Assembly (NCBI GenBank): GCA_037178625.1
Contig: CM074130.1
Span: 2,232,001 to 2,296,000, forward strand
Reading direction: 5' to 3'
Length of the DNA stretch: 64,000 nt
Origin: Skeletonema tropicum
Taxonomy: Eukaryota; Bacillariophyta; Thalassiosirophyceae; Thalassiosirales; Thalassiosiraceae
The notes below the pieces were generated by a model, which made no database searches, was not told the origin of the DNA, and was given only the letters and a program-made list of their open reading frames with translations. The position numbers and the translations under genes were made by a program. Below, in pieces: positions 39,652 through 50,665 of this stretch (position 1 is the stretch's first letter; every line of letters begins with the position of its first letter).

Positions 39652-41454
39652 TTAGGCGTAGTTGTACAAGGGGATGACGTCCTGAGGACGTGTGCTTGCT
39701 CGACATAAAGGACATTCTTCTCGAACATTGACTACCCAATGGAGAATACAATTCCAACAAAAGACATGTCCACACTTTGATGGTGCTGCTGGGTGGATGC
39801 GCTCATTCAGGCATATCCCACAGGGATGGTGTGATTCAGACGCTTTGCTTGATTTAGATTTCTTTTGAGAAGATATTGTTGATTCTTTTGGCGACGAATC
39901 GATCCCTGGAACACGAGCTTCTACCAAATTCAAGTACTCCGCTCTTTCTGATTCGGTTTCATTGAAGGAGATACTCCTTCGTAGTCCATTTGTGCTGCCC
40001 CGTCGGTTCCATCGGAAGTACGCTATCTGGAGTTTGTGTGCTACCTCTATCGATGCAGAAGCAGCTGTTTGCAAAAGAGCCGACGCCGCCTGAAGAAATA
40101 TTAGAGCGGCAATTGGTTTGTATGATGGGCGATTCGCAACAATGGCACCAGCGCTCGATGCCATGGATGTTGTAGCTGCAGTTGGAGGTGTACCGTCGTG
40201 AAATTTTGCACCAGCAATTCTATGAGTTATTGTCGGGTAAATGCCGTCCCAATAATAGATGGCAAGGTGTAAACGAAGCAACCACTTAATGATATTCGTA
40301 TACTTGTCCTGATTCTCTATGGACCCGATATGCCTTGGAAGCTGATGCGCTCCATGATTTAAGGAAGAGATTGCATCAGAGATGCGCCGAGTGATTTCCC
40401 AGCTTAATCGAGAGAGTTGATTCAATCGCTTTGCAAATAATGTAGCATTCTCACTTCGTTCGCTGAATGATGTATTGTCATGTTGTACTGGATTTTGTTG
40501 CAGTGCAGTAGGTCCTTCATTATTTTCTGAATCTTCTGATGCAAATAATGGTGAGCGTTGATTGTTGTTAGCAGAATCCATCATACGACGCCGTTGCTCC
40601 AAGAACAATCTTCTTCGAGCAGAACCTCGCAACATATCATCGTTTCGAAATGCAGAATCGTCTGAATCATTGTTGGGTTCAGATTCTTCTAGCGCTGCTG
40701 AACCACTATTAGTGGTGGCTTCATTCATTTGTCTCAGGCCAAAAGTTTTAAGTAATGTAGAGATCAATCCATCTAGATCCTGTGACCAGCCACCTCTTCC
40801 AACGCGATTTATTATATAGGGAACCACTGTCTGTAGGAATAGCAATCGATGCCACGCATTCATATGAAAAAATGTGGATGATATACGATCTTTCATGCGT
40901 CTTAACATGGAAGAATTGTGTGGTAGCGCAGTGCGACGATTTCCATGTGGCAAACGATACGATAGATTAAGAGCCTCCATCCCGATGCTTCTTTGGACGC
41001 CTACATCATTCACTGCTTGTTCCCCCCCACCGAAATTGCGAGTGTAAAATACAAATGTTGCCGACTGCACCAAGATTGATGCCAACAAATTTAACTCTGG
41101 GCGAATCCGCTCAATGAATTGCTTCCCATCATCCTCCAAAGTTTCCTCTGCATTGAAATCCCTACTGCGTGTGTTGTTGCTGTTGTTGTTGCTGCTGTTG
41201 TTCACTGTCCGAGATCCGTCACTGCTTCGTCGCGGAACGAAAAAAATGCTTGCAAATGGAACAAGTGCTTGAGAGAGGAGAGAAAACACTTCCGAAATGT
41301 AGCGGTCGTCCTTGGCCAGGGAAAGTAGAACATCGGGAACGGGAGCGGAAGCTTCGCCGGGTGGTGTGTTTGATCTGCCAATTGGTGGTGGCATTATTAG
41401 TGGCCCACTGTTGTTTTCAGCAGCAACATTATCGCTGCCACTTTCATCTGCCAT
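39652..41454 (-). CDS. PEX10: Peroxisome biogenesis factor 10 (PEX10), RING E3 ligase
   Basis: A 600-residue membrane protein, larger than typical PEX10 (about 330-400) because of Ser/Asn-rich inserts (about residues 75-110 and 245-330). The peroxin N-terminal domain shows ELNLLASILVQSATFVFYTR, FLQTVVPYIINRVGRGGW and the LHLAIYYWDGIYPTITHRIA segment. The C-terminal RING (from about residue 546) is CGICLNERIHPAAPSKCGHVFCWNCI.HW..ECPLCR, ending QDVIPLYNY, which is diagnostic of PEX10. It works with PEX2 and PEX12 to mono-ubiquitinate the receptor PEX5 for recycling. Confidence 0.9.
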   Translation of the reverse strand: MADESGSDNVAAENNSGPLIMPPPIGRSNTPPGEASAPVPDVLLSLAKDDRYISEVFSLLSQALVPFASIFFVPRRSSDGSRTVNNSSNNNSNNTRSRDFNAEETLEDDGKQFIERIRPELNLLASILVQSATFVFYTRNFGGGEQAVNDVGVQRSIGMEALNLSYRLPHGNRRTALPHNSSMLRRMKDRISSTFFHMNAWHRLLFLQTVVPYIINRVGRGGWSQDLDGLISTLLKTFGLRQMNEATTNSGSAALEESEPNNDSDDSAFRNDDMLRGSARRRLFLEQRRRMMDSANNNQRSPLFASEDSENNEGPTALQQNPVQHDNTSFSERSENATLFAKRLNQLSRLSWEITRRISDAISSLNHGAHQLPRHIGSIENQDKYTNIIKWLLRLHLAIYYWDGIYPTITHRIAGAKFHDGTPPTAATTSMASSAGAIVANRPSYKPIAALIFLQAASALLQTAASASIEVAHKLQIAYFRWNRRGSTNGLRRSISFNETESERAEYLNLVEARVPGIDSSPKESTISSQKKSKSSKASESHHPCGICLNERIHPAAPSKCGHVFCWNCILHWVVNVREECPLCRASTRPQDVIPLYNYA

Positions 41455-41604
41455 CTCTTCCAGCTTTCACTCCATACCCGCCTACCACCACCGGAGGGTC
41501 GGGTAAACGATGGACAGACGAAAATATTTAGACAGCCATCTTTTTGAGCATTTTCTGCGATTAATGGGCGATCCCACGACAACTCTACTAGCAAAATAGT
41601 TATT

Positions 41605-42109
41605 TAGCACCAAACCAATCCTTCCAGAGGCGTGGCTCGCAGCACAGCTTCTCTTCGCGGACATCGCTCAATAGTGAGCCGCCGCTCCGGAGGAATTCTT
41701 TGACACGAGGCTATCAACACGCTGCCTATGAATCAGCCTTTTCACTGAGACGCAAAGGCGACTCTCATCGGCATCGAATTTCTTACCATGTTCATGATGG
41801 TCGTAAGCACGACGTCACTCAACAGGTCAAACAGAACGCACAGTGGGACCTTCAAGATCCAAGGCAGATTCCTCATAAAACACTTTCAAAGGAGTCTTTC
41901 AACACTGCTGCGTCTACCCAGGCTTCAAGCCAGAGCTCGTCCGATTCAACTCTGCCCTCTACCATCGCGACGAGTGCGTCAGGCTTGGCTGCTGCTTTTG
42001 CTCTTCTAATGCAGCAAAAGGCCGGAGTAGGAGCTGCTACTAATAAAAGTTCTGAATCTCAGTCAGTCCCGTGCTCGCCAAACCCTCCTTCGAAACCTAC
42101 TTCAACTTG
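41605..42109 (+). pseudogene. Truncated copy of the 54.3-kb gene (505-bp near-identical duplicate)
   Basis: The segment matches 54298-54802 with only about three differences: C/G at the TCCAGAGG/TCGAGAGG site, CAGTGGG/CAGTGTG and CCCGTGC/CCCCTGC. It has no in-frame ATG: the upstream sequence gives TAG followed by CAAAATAGTTATTTA. It also ends before the last 56 or so codons of the intact gene, then runs into unrelated sequence (CGGTGTGTATG). So it is a recent, 5'- and 3'-truncated duplicate. The spacer that follows (42110-42419) shows no gene. Confidence 0.85.
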
Positions 42110-42419
42110 CGGTGTGTATGATGTGTCCATTATTCAAGACATACTCTGGCATGTGCGGTAGCTTCAGCTGTTCTTCCTACATCGCCGTCTTTCGGTGGAT
42201 AGTAGTGTGCAGTTGTTAGAGTTGTTGCTAGTTGCTATGTTGTAGTAGTATGTACGATAGTTGTTGCCGAAGCCGGTGGGATATGGATGCTGGACAATTT
42301 GAAACCGTAATATATCCATACTTATGGTACTTATGCTCAAGATGGGTATTTGTTACGCTTTAAACAAATAGTGATTTATTAAAAGAGATGACGTTCTTAG
42401 GTTTACAGGTATTCCGGAC

Positions 42420-45162
42420 CTATTCCTCTGAAAAGTATTTAGTCAAGCAATCCACTTTGTCATGAAAGGTAATGCCAAGTCGGTGTCTCATCTTTACCGC
42501 GGTGTTGTACTTTGAAGGTTTGTCAAATTTATCCTTTGGATGAAATGTGACAATGTAGTTCACAAGAGGTTTCATATCGCGTGCTGTCAGATGACTCAAT
42601 TTTCCTTCACGCAGCCTCTGTACGTATGTGTTCAGGGCGATCTTTGCAGGTCCAAGTGTAGTAGCTAGTTTCGCTCGACGAATCTTTTCTTGTTCAGCCT
42701 CGTGTCTCGCCTTAGCTAGCTTTCCATACTCAGCAATATACTCATTTTTCAGATTGCATCTGGACAACTCAATTTGCTCTGTTGACATCAGTGTTGCTTC
42801 CCACTCACGAGCAACAATCGGACCAAATTTATTCTCAATCGCAACAAAAGCCTTGTAATGCTCATTGCAATTGCCATTAGCACGTTGCTTTTCAATGAAA
42901 GCTGCTGCTTTTGGAACCATCTGCGTTGCTTCCCACTTTCGAGCATAATTCAAACCAAATTCTTTCTCAATCTCTGCAAAAGCATCGTCGAACTTCTCAC
43001 ACTTGCCCTCCTTTCGTTGCTTTTCAATGAAAGCTGCTGCTTTTGGAACCATCTGCGTTGATTCCCATTTTCGAGCATAATTCAAACCAAATTCTTTCTC
43101 AATCTCTGCAAAAGCATCGTCAAACGTCTTGCATTTGCCATCCTTTCGTTGCTTTTTGATGAAATTAGCTGCAATCGGTACCATATATTTCAATTCCCAA
43201 GCTCGAGCATGATTATCGGAAAACTTCTTCTTGATCGCTGCAATTGCCTCTTTGTTCTCCATACACTTGCCCTGCTTTCGTTGCTTTATCACAAATGCAG
43301 TCGCATCCTTTGCAAGCTTCACCCACACTCGAACATAATTTTTACCAAATTCATGCTCAATCGCTGCAAGAGTTTCTTCATCCGAATTGCACTTGCCGAG
43401 GAACTCGCGTTGATCTTTCACAAAAGCTATTACAGCAGGTGCCATCTGTGTCGCTTCCCAACGTTTTCGATAATTCTTGCCAAGGATAAACTCCAGCAAG
43501 GCCAAAGCTTCTTTATATGAGTCGCAAAAACCTTCTTCTCTTAGTTGCAATACCAGATCTGCTGCTTCTTCTAGCATTTCAGCAGACTTTCGACATGATT
43601 CCCTGATGGTGTTCAACAATGCTTCTTTTTCGTCATTAGTCATATCTATTCTGCCAGCGAAGCGCTGGGCAATTTTAGATCCATCCTCAAGTGCAGGGAC
43701 GTGGAAGTCAGCAACCACCGCAGCAACAGCTGAGTATGCCCGAAGGAGTTGCTCGCTGATCTTTTCGAGAGCTTCGTCAGGATATTGTAATATATTCGCC
43801 AATCTTCTCGCTGCAATCTGCTCACCATGCGGGAGTCGCCCTAAATTATCAACCACCTCATTTTTGAATTCACTGCAACGATCAAACCAACTTTTATGAG
43901 TCTCTGCTGAAGCACATACAACAGTTAGAGTTGCATTTGAATTACCATTCACGAGCTGATAAAACTTGATATGCATGGCATGAAAGATGAAGGTAACCAA
44001 TTTCAAATCACTCGTAGTCACTCCGTGCTTGGTGGCAAAGCTCCGAAATTCCTGGGCGAATGTCTTTTTGTTCTTTGGTGCGAGAAGGAGCATATCAACA
44101 AACTTTATACGAGCGCCAATTGCGTTGAACATTTCGTTTGTCCAGTCACCTCCTCCTGCTTCTTTATGGAGTGAACGCGGCAGCACTAATAGAAATTGAA
44201 GAATGCACACATTCCCTCTCCAAATTAGATTGCGTAATCCTTCACATACCATTCCAACACAGCTGTCAGGTGCGTAGTGCTTTAGAATCAATAACGCTGT
44301 ATCCAGCGACAAACAGTCTCCAAAGTTGATCCGGCCTTCATACTCAGCACCAGATATATCCATGAATGCAGAGTACAATTGTTCTTTCAATGAAATAAAT
44401 TGCTGTTTCAATTCATCTGCTCCAACGATGTCATTGCCGAGGAGATTCAAAAGATTGACTATCACTTTCTGAATAGCGTTGTTGTCATCACTCTTCAACA
44501 AATTAATCGCAGCTTCTAACAAAGATTTGCTTGCACCACACTTTTCAAGAAAGGACTATTGCTGGATGATTACTTTCATTTTTGGTGCGTCTCCTCTTTG
44601 TGCGTCGTGGAGTAGAATCATTGTTCGTGCCCGCTCTCTTTCGAATCGTGTTTGCTACAGAGCCTGCCGCAGCTGCTGCTACTACTGCAATACCGGATGT
44701 TGATGCAGCTGCTGCTGCATTGCCACCGGATGATGATGCTTGAACACATTGGATGCAATTGCTGAAAATGAATAATAAACAGAGCTGCTGGATGATGAAC
44801 TTTATCCAATCAAGTGTTGAAGAAGATGAGGACTTCTTTGCTGCAATATCGTTTTGTTTACTCGTGCGTTGACGTTGACGGAAATGTTTGGCTTTTTTCT
44901 TCGCGCTTTTGTATTTTCTGTTGGATACAACCCATCTAGACGTTGACGAGGATGATTTATCATCACACGATGCCTTGGACTGATCCGCGCCGTCATTTTT
45001 TTCCGGGCTCCTCCGTGACGGAGGATGTTTATTGCTTGCGGAATGATGACAGGCAGCAGGGCAGGGGCCGTCATCGCCACGGGCCCCACCGCTGGTGGTG
45101 GGGCCCGTAACAACACCAAGGGCGCTGCTCAAATAATGAAGGAGTGGTGTGATGAAGTTCAT
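42420..45162 (-). CDS. Large unrecognised protein with about 43-residue tandem repeats; frame break near 44540
   Basis: The main frame (42420 to about 44560, about 710 residues) has no ATG of its own at its start. Directly upstream a second frame (45162..44545, starting MNFITPLLHYLSSALGVV) ends in the same bases, one phase off, at the run TCCTTTCTTGA. A single-base correction would join them into about 910 residues. The N-terminal part is basic and Ser-rich, with a hydrophobic segment (FIIQQLCLLFIFSNCIQ). The middle (VIVNLLNLLGNDIV, then CEGLRNLIWRGNVCILQFLL) is helical. From about residue 320 of the main frame come at least six units of EAIAxIEKEFGxNYARxWE, each ending near FIEKQRKEGKC. I know no family that fits. 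The frame break may be an assembly error. Confidence 0.6.
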
Positions 45163-46031
45163 GGTGATCAACGTCAAAACTTCGACAATGTTGGTGATTA
45201 GCCGAGCAAATTTGGCTAGGAATGGAATTTTTTATCAGAAGATATTACCAATTCCTACGTAGTATTCTCATCAGAAATGGCGCGGAACTGATGAATCCAT
45301 CAGGGATGCCTCAAGCTGATGCTGCGCCTTATAGTGCTCAGAGCTCGATAGTACAGCGATAGTCGAGCCATAGCTTCTTAGTCTACCTCATCTTCAACGG
45401 ACAGAGTTGTCTAATTGTCTAATTGATCGTTCGTTTCAGGCGCAACATGAAGTAGCTGTGGAGGGTTGGATACATGACAGTTGTGGTGGTTGTAGAAATA
45501 GGAGGGGATGTGAGTGAGGATGGAGGAAGACTACTCCAGTATTGATTCGCCGAGAAAATGTGATATAGGTACTACACTGACAGCAACAACAAAGTCATTG
45601 CATAACATAGAGATATACAGTTTGGGGCATGCAAGTGCAAAGGAGGCTGAGTTCAAAATATTACAACGTAAGTAAAGTAGCGTATCCTTGAAAAACTTAT
45701 CCAGTCAAGTCGATGTTGGCCCAATCACTGATTCTTGAAGTTGTGGGACAGTTGCTTTGTGAGAGGAGTAGAGTGGAATATGTATCTGGAGAGAGAAGAC
45801 TCCTCTCGGTTGGAAGTCTCTTTTTGTTTTTGTTTTGTACTAGTTCCTTCTTTAGTATGACATATTGGTAAAACGTACATTGCTAAGAAATAGGATGATG
45901 ACAATCCAGAAGCTTACATAGGTACTACTGTACTCTACTTAGGTACTCTAGAGAGTTATTGCTGAAATCTTACGAGCTCTCTCTCTCTCTCTCTCTCTAG
46001 AGAGAGAGCGCGCGTGGCGCGTTTGTTTGAT

Positions 46032-46206
46032 CTCGAGCTTTTAAAAGTGGGACACTTTGGGGGGGCGGTGGAAAAACTCTTGCGCGTCAGATTGCTACTT
46101 CACTGACAACTACACAAAAGATCTTAAGGACAGTCTGGGACAATTATGGAAAAGGGGACAGATCCTTTTTAAAGCTCTCGAGCTTTTAAAAGTGGGACAC
46201 TTTGGG
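46032..46206. repeat. 30-bp direct repeat, period 145
   Basis: CTCGAGCTTTTAAAAGTGGG followed by ACACTTTGGG occurs exactly at 46032-46061 and 46177-46206. The sequence between is not otherwise repeated. Confidence 0.9.
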
Positions 46207-47473
46207 CATAGTAGTGGAATATTCGGACACAAAATGGATAGATTTTAAAAGATTCGCAATTCGCATCCATCACCACCAACCACTCTCCTGTTGACAATGG
46301 CGGCCTTCCGCGCCAACTACGACGAACAATGTAGTCAGTGCCTGCTTCATCAAGAGCATCTAAAATGCCAACGGCATGTCACGGGAGAGATGATCAACTG
46401 GTGGGCGGTTCCATCTGCCTATTATGGTATTATTTTGACTACACGACGGGCGCTCTCAATCTGTGCTGTTGACACCATAATATGTCGACAACAACGATTT
46501 CAGACTATTAAATCTCTTCAATGGTGCGACTGAGCAGCAGTCAATTGCAAGTCGGGATGATTGATCTGCTGCATCAAATGATGTCGAAAAGCCTAGCGTA
46601 GTGGGAAACGAGATCTAGAATTGAAGCTGCATCAACATCATTCGACACATCATGCGTCATGACATGTATGTTTCGACAGAACGCAACCCGGTAATTGGAG
46701 GAAGAGAATCATAATCAAATCAGTCGATAACTGATGCAGAGTTCTTTTAGCTCTGATCAGGGAGATCGCAGAGCGCAAAGAATTCCAGCGTTCGATGAAG
46801 AGGCTTAGCAGCTGTATTATTACTCGGCAAAAACGAACGAACCACATCGATAGAGATGAGAGTGCGCTATTTTCTTTGATTTTTCGTGGGTGAGAAGGAC
46901 AAATGTATTGCTACAATTGAGTGATGGTGAAGAGATGATCCCACATTACCCGGCGAGTCGGAGTGTCAGTGAGAATTGCATCACTTGCCTGTAAGCCTAC
47001 ATTTCGCATCCAATATAAAGCAGAGGAAACAGAAGAATGAATCTAAGGGAACCATAAAACCAAGCAACTCGCCGCTGATACTTAGTGTATGATATCAGAA
47101 AGTCCAACAGAGTATGAGTTTTATGAGTTCTGGTCAGCTTCTACTGACGCATGCGCCTGGGCGCGCATTGCTATTGCGAGTAGACAATCTATTCTATCGC
47201 CTCGAGAGAGATGAACAAATACACAGTACTAGAAGAATCAATCTTGCCTATCTTCTATCTTTCCCTCTCTCTCTTTCTTCGTTTTTCTCTTTCTTTTTCT
47301 CTCTCTCCTTCTCTCCTTTTCTTCTCGCTTTTTCAGATAATATGCCGTCCACCCCTATGAACTCAAAGCCAGAAAAACATTAAAACGAACGCTTAAACTT
47401 GGCCGCTAAAAATTGCTTAAAACGACAAATTTTAAGCGATTGACTTAAACTATGAGCTCTTGTCCGTGTACAA

Positions 47474-47677
47474 AGTGAACCTCCGCGAACTAAACCTCCC
47501 CCGGGGTCTAAAATTTTTGGCTATCTGCTTAAGGGGGTCTGACTTTCGGAATAGTCACATACTAATTCCCTAGTAAAAGTACTCTAGTAGAAACGGGGAG
47601 GGGGGTCAATTTTGCTAGGCGGATTTGGAGGGGGGGTCTAAAAGCCGAGTAGGGGGGTTTGTTCGCGGAGGTTCACT
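47474..47677. mobile_element. Foldback/MITE-like element with about 27-bp terminal inverted repeats
   Basis: The left end AGTGAACCTCCGCGAAC continues TAAACCTCCCCC. The right end, read on the other strand, gives AGTGAACCTCCGCGAAC then AAACCCCCCT. The interior is rich in G runs and TCTAAAA words. It has no coding capacity, so it is non-autonomous. A target-site duplication could not be settled. Confidence 0.75.
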
Positions 47678-47849
47678 AACTGTATGAGCGTTCTTGTTGC
47701 TTGTTGGTGAAGAGATTATTTTATGATGCAACAATTTACAATTGAGGTGTCACAGATGATCCTCAGAAGAATACATTACGTTAGATAAAAATACTGAGGG
47801 GCTCCGGAGCTCATATAAATGTAGCCGGACAGAGGTAATGTACGATAGC

Positions 47850-48611
47850 TCAAAAGTCCACACGTCTACGACTCTCCTTCTTTTGACTGATCTTCCTCTT
47901 ATTCTCCCTCCTATTCTCTTTCGCTTTCTTCGTCAGACCCTTCCTCAACTTTCTCACTTTAGGTCTCTCCCAGCTACTTTTCAGAATATCCTGCAATTTT
48001 TTGATTGCCTCCTTCCTATTCGCCACTTGCGTACGATTTTCTTGGCATGTAATCACAAAATACCCCTCATTGTTAATTCTATTCGATTCATTTGTTTTTA
48101 ATCGATCACGCACTTCTCTAGGAATCCAATTGGCGCTGTCAAGGTGGAATCGTAGCTCTACCTTGGTATTTACTTTGTTTACATTTTGTCCACCTGCACC
48201 TGATGCACGAGCGAATGACACTTGGAGTTGATCTTCTGGTATTGAAATGTGATCTGGTACAGTCCATTTGGACGTTGAAAACTTCCGGGCGGAGTTGTTG
48301 GCAGTGTTTCTTGGTCTTCTTGGTGGTGGTGGCTTGTAGGGCACGTATGTCCATGTTGGTTTGAATTCTTCACTATCACTGGCCTCTTCTTTTAATCTTG
48401 AGGTTGTAGATGGATACGTTATGCTTGGTGGTATCATAATTGACCTGTTAGGTTGAAATGCATTCATATTGTTAATCTGATCATTACCGACAAGGAGTGA
48501 TCTCGCCAGCATTTGTCGTGCACCAGGACAGAATGCATATGCTGCGCGTCGGCAGACTACTGCGGTGGAGACAAAGACCATTGTTGCTATTGATGACAGA
48601 GATATCGCCAT
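47850..48611 (-). CDS. ArfB/ICT1-type peptidyl-tRNA hydrolase (class I release factor domain), organellar
   Basis: 253 residues. The release-factor domain holds the catalytic GGQ at about residue 139 in SFARASGAGGQNVNKVNTKV, then ELRFHLDSANWIP and NRINNEGYFVITCQ. It ends in a long Lys/Arg-rich tail (RKLRKGLTKKAKENRREN), the RNA-binding tail of ArfB/ICT1, which frees stalled ribosomes. The codon-recognition domains of full RF1/RF2 are missing, as expected. The N-terminus (SLSSIATMVFVSTAVVCRRAAYAFCPG) reads as a signal peptide with an Ala-Phe cleavage context, suggesting the plastid; a mitochondrial location is the alternative. It is divergent from CWC27 over 344 nt. Confidence 0.85.
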   Translation of the reverse strand: MAISLSSIATMVFVSTAVVCRRAAYAFCPGARQMLARSLLVGNDQINNMNAFQPNRSIMIPPSITYPSTTSRLKEEASDSEEFKPTWTYVPYKPPPPRRPRNTANNSARKFSTSKWTVPDHISIPEDQLQVSFARASGAGGQNVNKVNTKVELRFHLDSANWIPREVRDRLKTNESNRINNEGYFVITCQENRTQVANRKEAIKKLQDILKSSWERPKVRKLRKGLTKKAKENRRENKRKISQKKESRRRVDF

Positions 48612-48955
48612 TTATTGATCGCTGTGCTTCGTCCCCAGTTGCGTTGGATAGTGGTTGGTCTGTGTGGCTCTTGGCTTCCCAGTGGATGGCGCCCCGATCG
48701 AGGTCGACGAATGACGATGATTGAAGTGGAAAGTGGAAAAAGTGAGTGGATAGATGATGGTCGATGGTCGTCGGTGCTTTTTTTTTTGGTGCTTTTTTTT
48801 TTGGACGACCCGTATGGGCGAAGAGACAACCACGGGAACCAGACAACACACAATCTAATTACCAAGGCGTGTGGGGTGATGGTCATTGCAAGATTCAAGA
48901 GGCAGTGGACGGAGCGAGGTAGGTCCTCTATCAAAGCAATAATAATAACGACAAA
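48612..48955. promoter_or_regulatory. Divergent spacer between release factor and CWC27
   Basis: 344 nt, presumed to hold both promoters. It contains two adjacent T-runs within GGTGCTTTTTTTTTTGG-type repeats (48772-48802). No defined element was recognised. Confidence 0.35.
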
Positions 48956-50665
48956 ATGAGTCAAGTCTACTCAACGGAGCCGGCCACCACAGGGCACGTT
49001 GTCTTCGAAACAACGCACGGTCCAATCGATGTCAATTTGTGGTGCAAAGAGTGCCCAACGACAACACGAACGTTCCTTCAATTATGTCTCGATGGCTACT
49101 ACGACGGGATGATCTTTCATAGGATTCTTTCCGACTTTTTAATTCAGACGGGTTTGACACAACAAGCGTCTCTACAGGCGGCGGCATCTGCAGACGACAT
49201 GGATAAATATTTACGAGCGAGCACGGCAGTGTCAACAAAATCGAGCAATATGTCTGGAGATGCGTTGAGGTGGGATCGGAAGAAGTTGGAAGTGAATCCT
49301 CGAATCAGGTTCAATCATCGGGGTCAAGTTGCCATGGCGTTGCCCCTTGAGGAGAGTAATACTAATTCAGATGTAGAAGAGACTGCGATGCTTCGTTATC
49401 AATTCTTTGTGACTCTTGATGAGGCTCCATTTTTGGATGCAAAGCATGTTGTGTTTGGGACCGTTGTGGGCTCTACCATGTTTAATGCTCTGAGGATAGG
49501 AAGAACTGATGCTAATGATCAAACTGGTATACCAACCGATCTGGAGGACGCTCCGCCTAGAATAAAAAGTGTCAAAATAGACTATCATCCATTCGACGAT
49601 TTGGTTGTTACCGCTGAGAAGAAAATCCCATTCAAGAAAACTACAGCCAGTAGTGATGAAAGGAAGGGGAAAGAAGGGGCGAATGGGCAGCAAACCACAA
49701 TAGAAAAAAGAAGAAAGAAACGCAAGCAAGTTCGTAATCTCAATATTTTGAGCTTTGGAGATGAAGAGCGAGATTATGATGCAATTACTAGCGGTGCCAA
49801 AAATAGCACATCAATGAAAAGTAGCCATGATATACTGGCTGGAGAAAGTAACTTCTTGTCTTCCAAAGTTGATGCTGATGTAGAGAAACGAAGTAAAGAC
49901 AAGGATGGCGAAGGAAGTAGAATGAAATTGAAAGAAAATAGTGCTAAGACGATTGCTTTACAAAATGTAGAAGAGAAGAGTGCTTCCCCGGTTGACATGC
50001 ATGAGACACATCACGCGGAGGTGGATAGAACTCAAATTCATTCAGCTGATGATGCAACAAGAAATAAGGTAGAAGTAGACAAGATGTCACAAAATGTGAT
50101 GAAGGAAGAAGAACGACCTTCCAAACGAAGCAAGACCTCAAAATCGAAAAAGATAAGTGAAGTGGAGGCAAGGAGAGCAAAATACATCAAGTCCTCTGCA
50201 GCATCTAGTAAGAAAGGACGGCAGCGGCGAGAAGATGATACAATGACAAAGTTGCTGGCATTCAAAACAAAAGTTCTCGAAACAAAAGGAAGCAAAAATG
50301 AGAAAGGTAACAAACACTCCTCAAATGATGATTCCCTTGCTGCAAGGATGGCGAAACGTGTGAAACAAAGTGAAGATGAGCGAGAGATACGTAGCAAAGA
50401 AGAAGAAGCATTCATCTCTATGCCAGGCTACAGTGGTCAGGTAAATAATGATGAGGATCGAGCGGATACTGACGGAAATTGGATGAGTGCCAAATTCAAA
50501 TGCAAACAGCATGCAGATAATGCTACAAGAACTCTGGACAAGATTGGAAATTCTCAAGACGAGTTAGGTGGAGATGGTCGTAGGATGGATGACTACGTAG
50601 TTTTCGATGAAAAGGCTCGCGGTAGAGAAAAGAAAGGACATCAAAAGAGGCATCGGCATCGTTAA
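48956..50665 (+). CDS. CWC27: Cyclophilin-type protein CWC27 (spliceosome-associated)
   Basis: A 569-residue protein with a cyclophilin domain over about residues 10-225 (TTHGPIDVNLWCKECPTTTR, then FLQLCLDGYYDGMIFHRIL, YQFFVTLDEAPFLDAKHVVFG). The domain is followed by the CWC27 feature of a DDLV-ending linker and a long Lys/Glu/Ser-rich tail with several nuclear-type basic clusters. CWC27 joins the activated spliceosome. The active site is degraded: the Arg of FHRI is present, but the usual IQGGDP is replaced by IQTGLTQQASL and a roughly 40-residue insert follows, so isomerase activity is doubtful. Start ATG 48956 precedes SQVYSTEPATTGH. Confidence 0.85.
   Translation: MSQVYSTEPATTGHVVFETTHGPIDVNLWCKECPTTTRTFLQLCLDGYYDGMIFHRILSDFLIQTGLTQQASLQAAASADDMDKYLRASTAVSTKSSNMSGDALRWDRKKLEVNPRIRFNHRGQVAMALPLEESNTNSDVEETAMLRYQFFVTLDEAPFLDAKHVVFGTVVGSTMFNALRIGRTDANDQTGIPTDLEDAPPRIKSVKIDYHPFDDLVVTAEKKIPFKKTTASSDERKGKEGANGQQTTIEKRRKKRKQVRNLNILSFGDEERDYDAITSGAKNSTSMKSSHDILAGESNFLSSKVDADVEKRSKDKDGEGSRMKLKENSAKTIALQNVEEKSASPVDMHETHHAEVDRTQIHSADDATRNKVEVDKMSQNVMKEEERPSKRSKTSKSKKISEVEARRAKYIKSSAASSKKGRQRREDDTMTKLLAFKTKVLETKGSKNEKGNKHSSNDDSLAARMAKRVKQSEDEREIRSKEEEAFISMPGYSGQVNNDEDRADTDGNWMSAKFKCKQHADNATRTLDKIGNSQDELGGDGRRMDDYVVFDEKARGREKKGHQKRHRHR

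Larger units (their letters stand above)
45163..47849. other. Gene-poor accessory region
   Basis: 2.7 kb without a supported gene. It holds a (CT)n tract at about 45978-45999 followed by GAGAGA, a 30-bp direct repeat (46032-46061 and 46177-46206), a pyrimidine-rich stretch at 47255-47335 and a foldback element at 47474-47677. Short frames (46291-46533, 47114-47383) show no family features. Confidence 0.6.

Noticed and set aside
45080..45110. GC-rich palindrome ACGGGCCCCACC / GGTGGGGCCCGT
   Set aside because: It lies in coding sequence (Thr-Gly-Pro-Thr and Gly-Gly-Ala-Arg codons) and is explained by composition; no terminator role is expected in a nuclear gene.
46291..46533. 80-codon frame starting near TTGACAATGGCGG
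   Set aside because: Cys and Trp-rich by chance-like composition, in repeat-rich DNA with no family motif.
47114..47383. 89-codon frame with a hydrophobic Ser/Phe tract
   Set aside because: The tract is translation of a CT-rich simple sequence.
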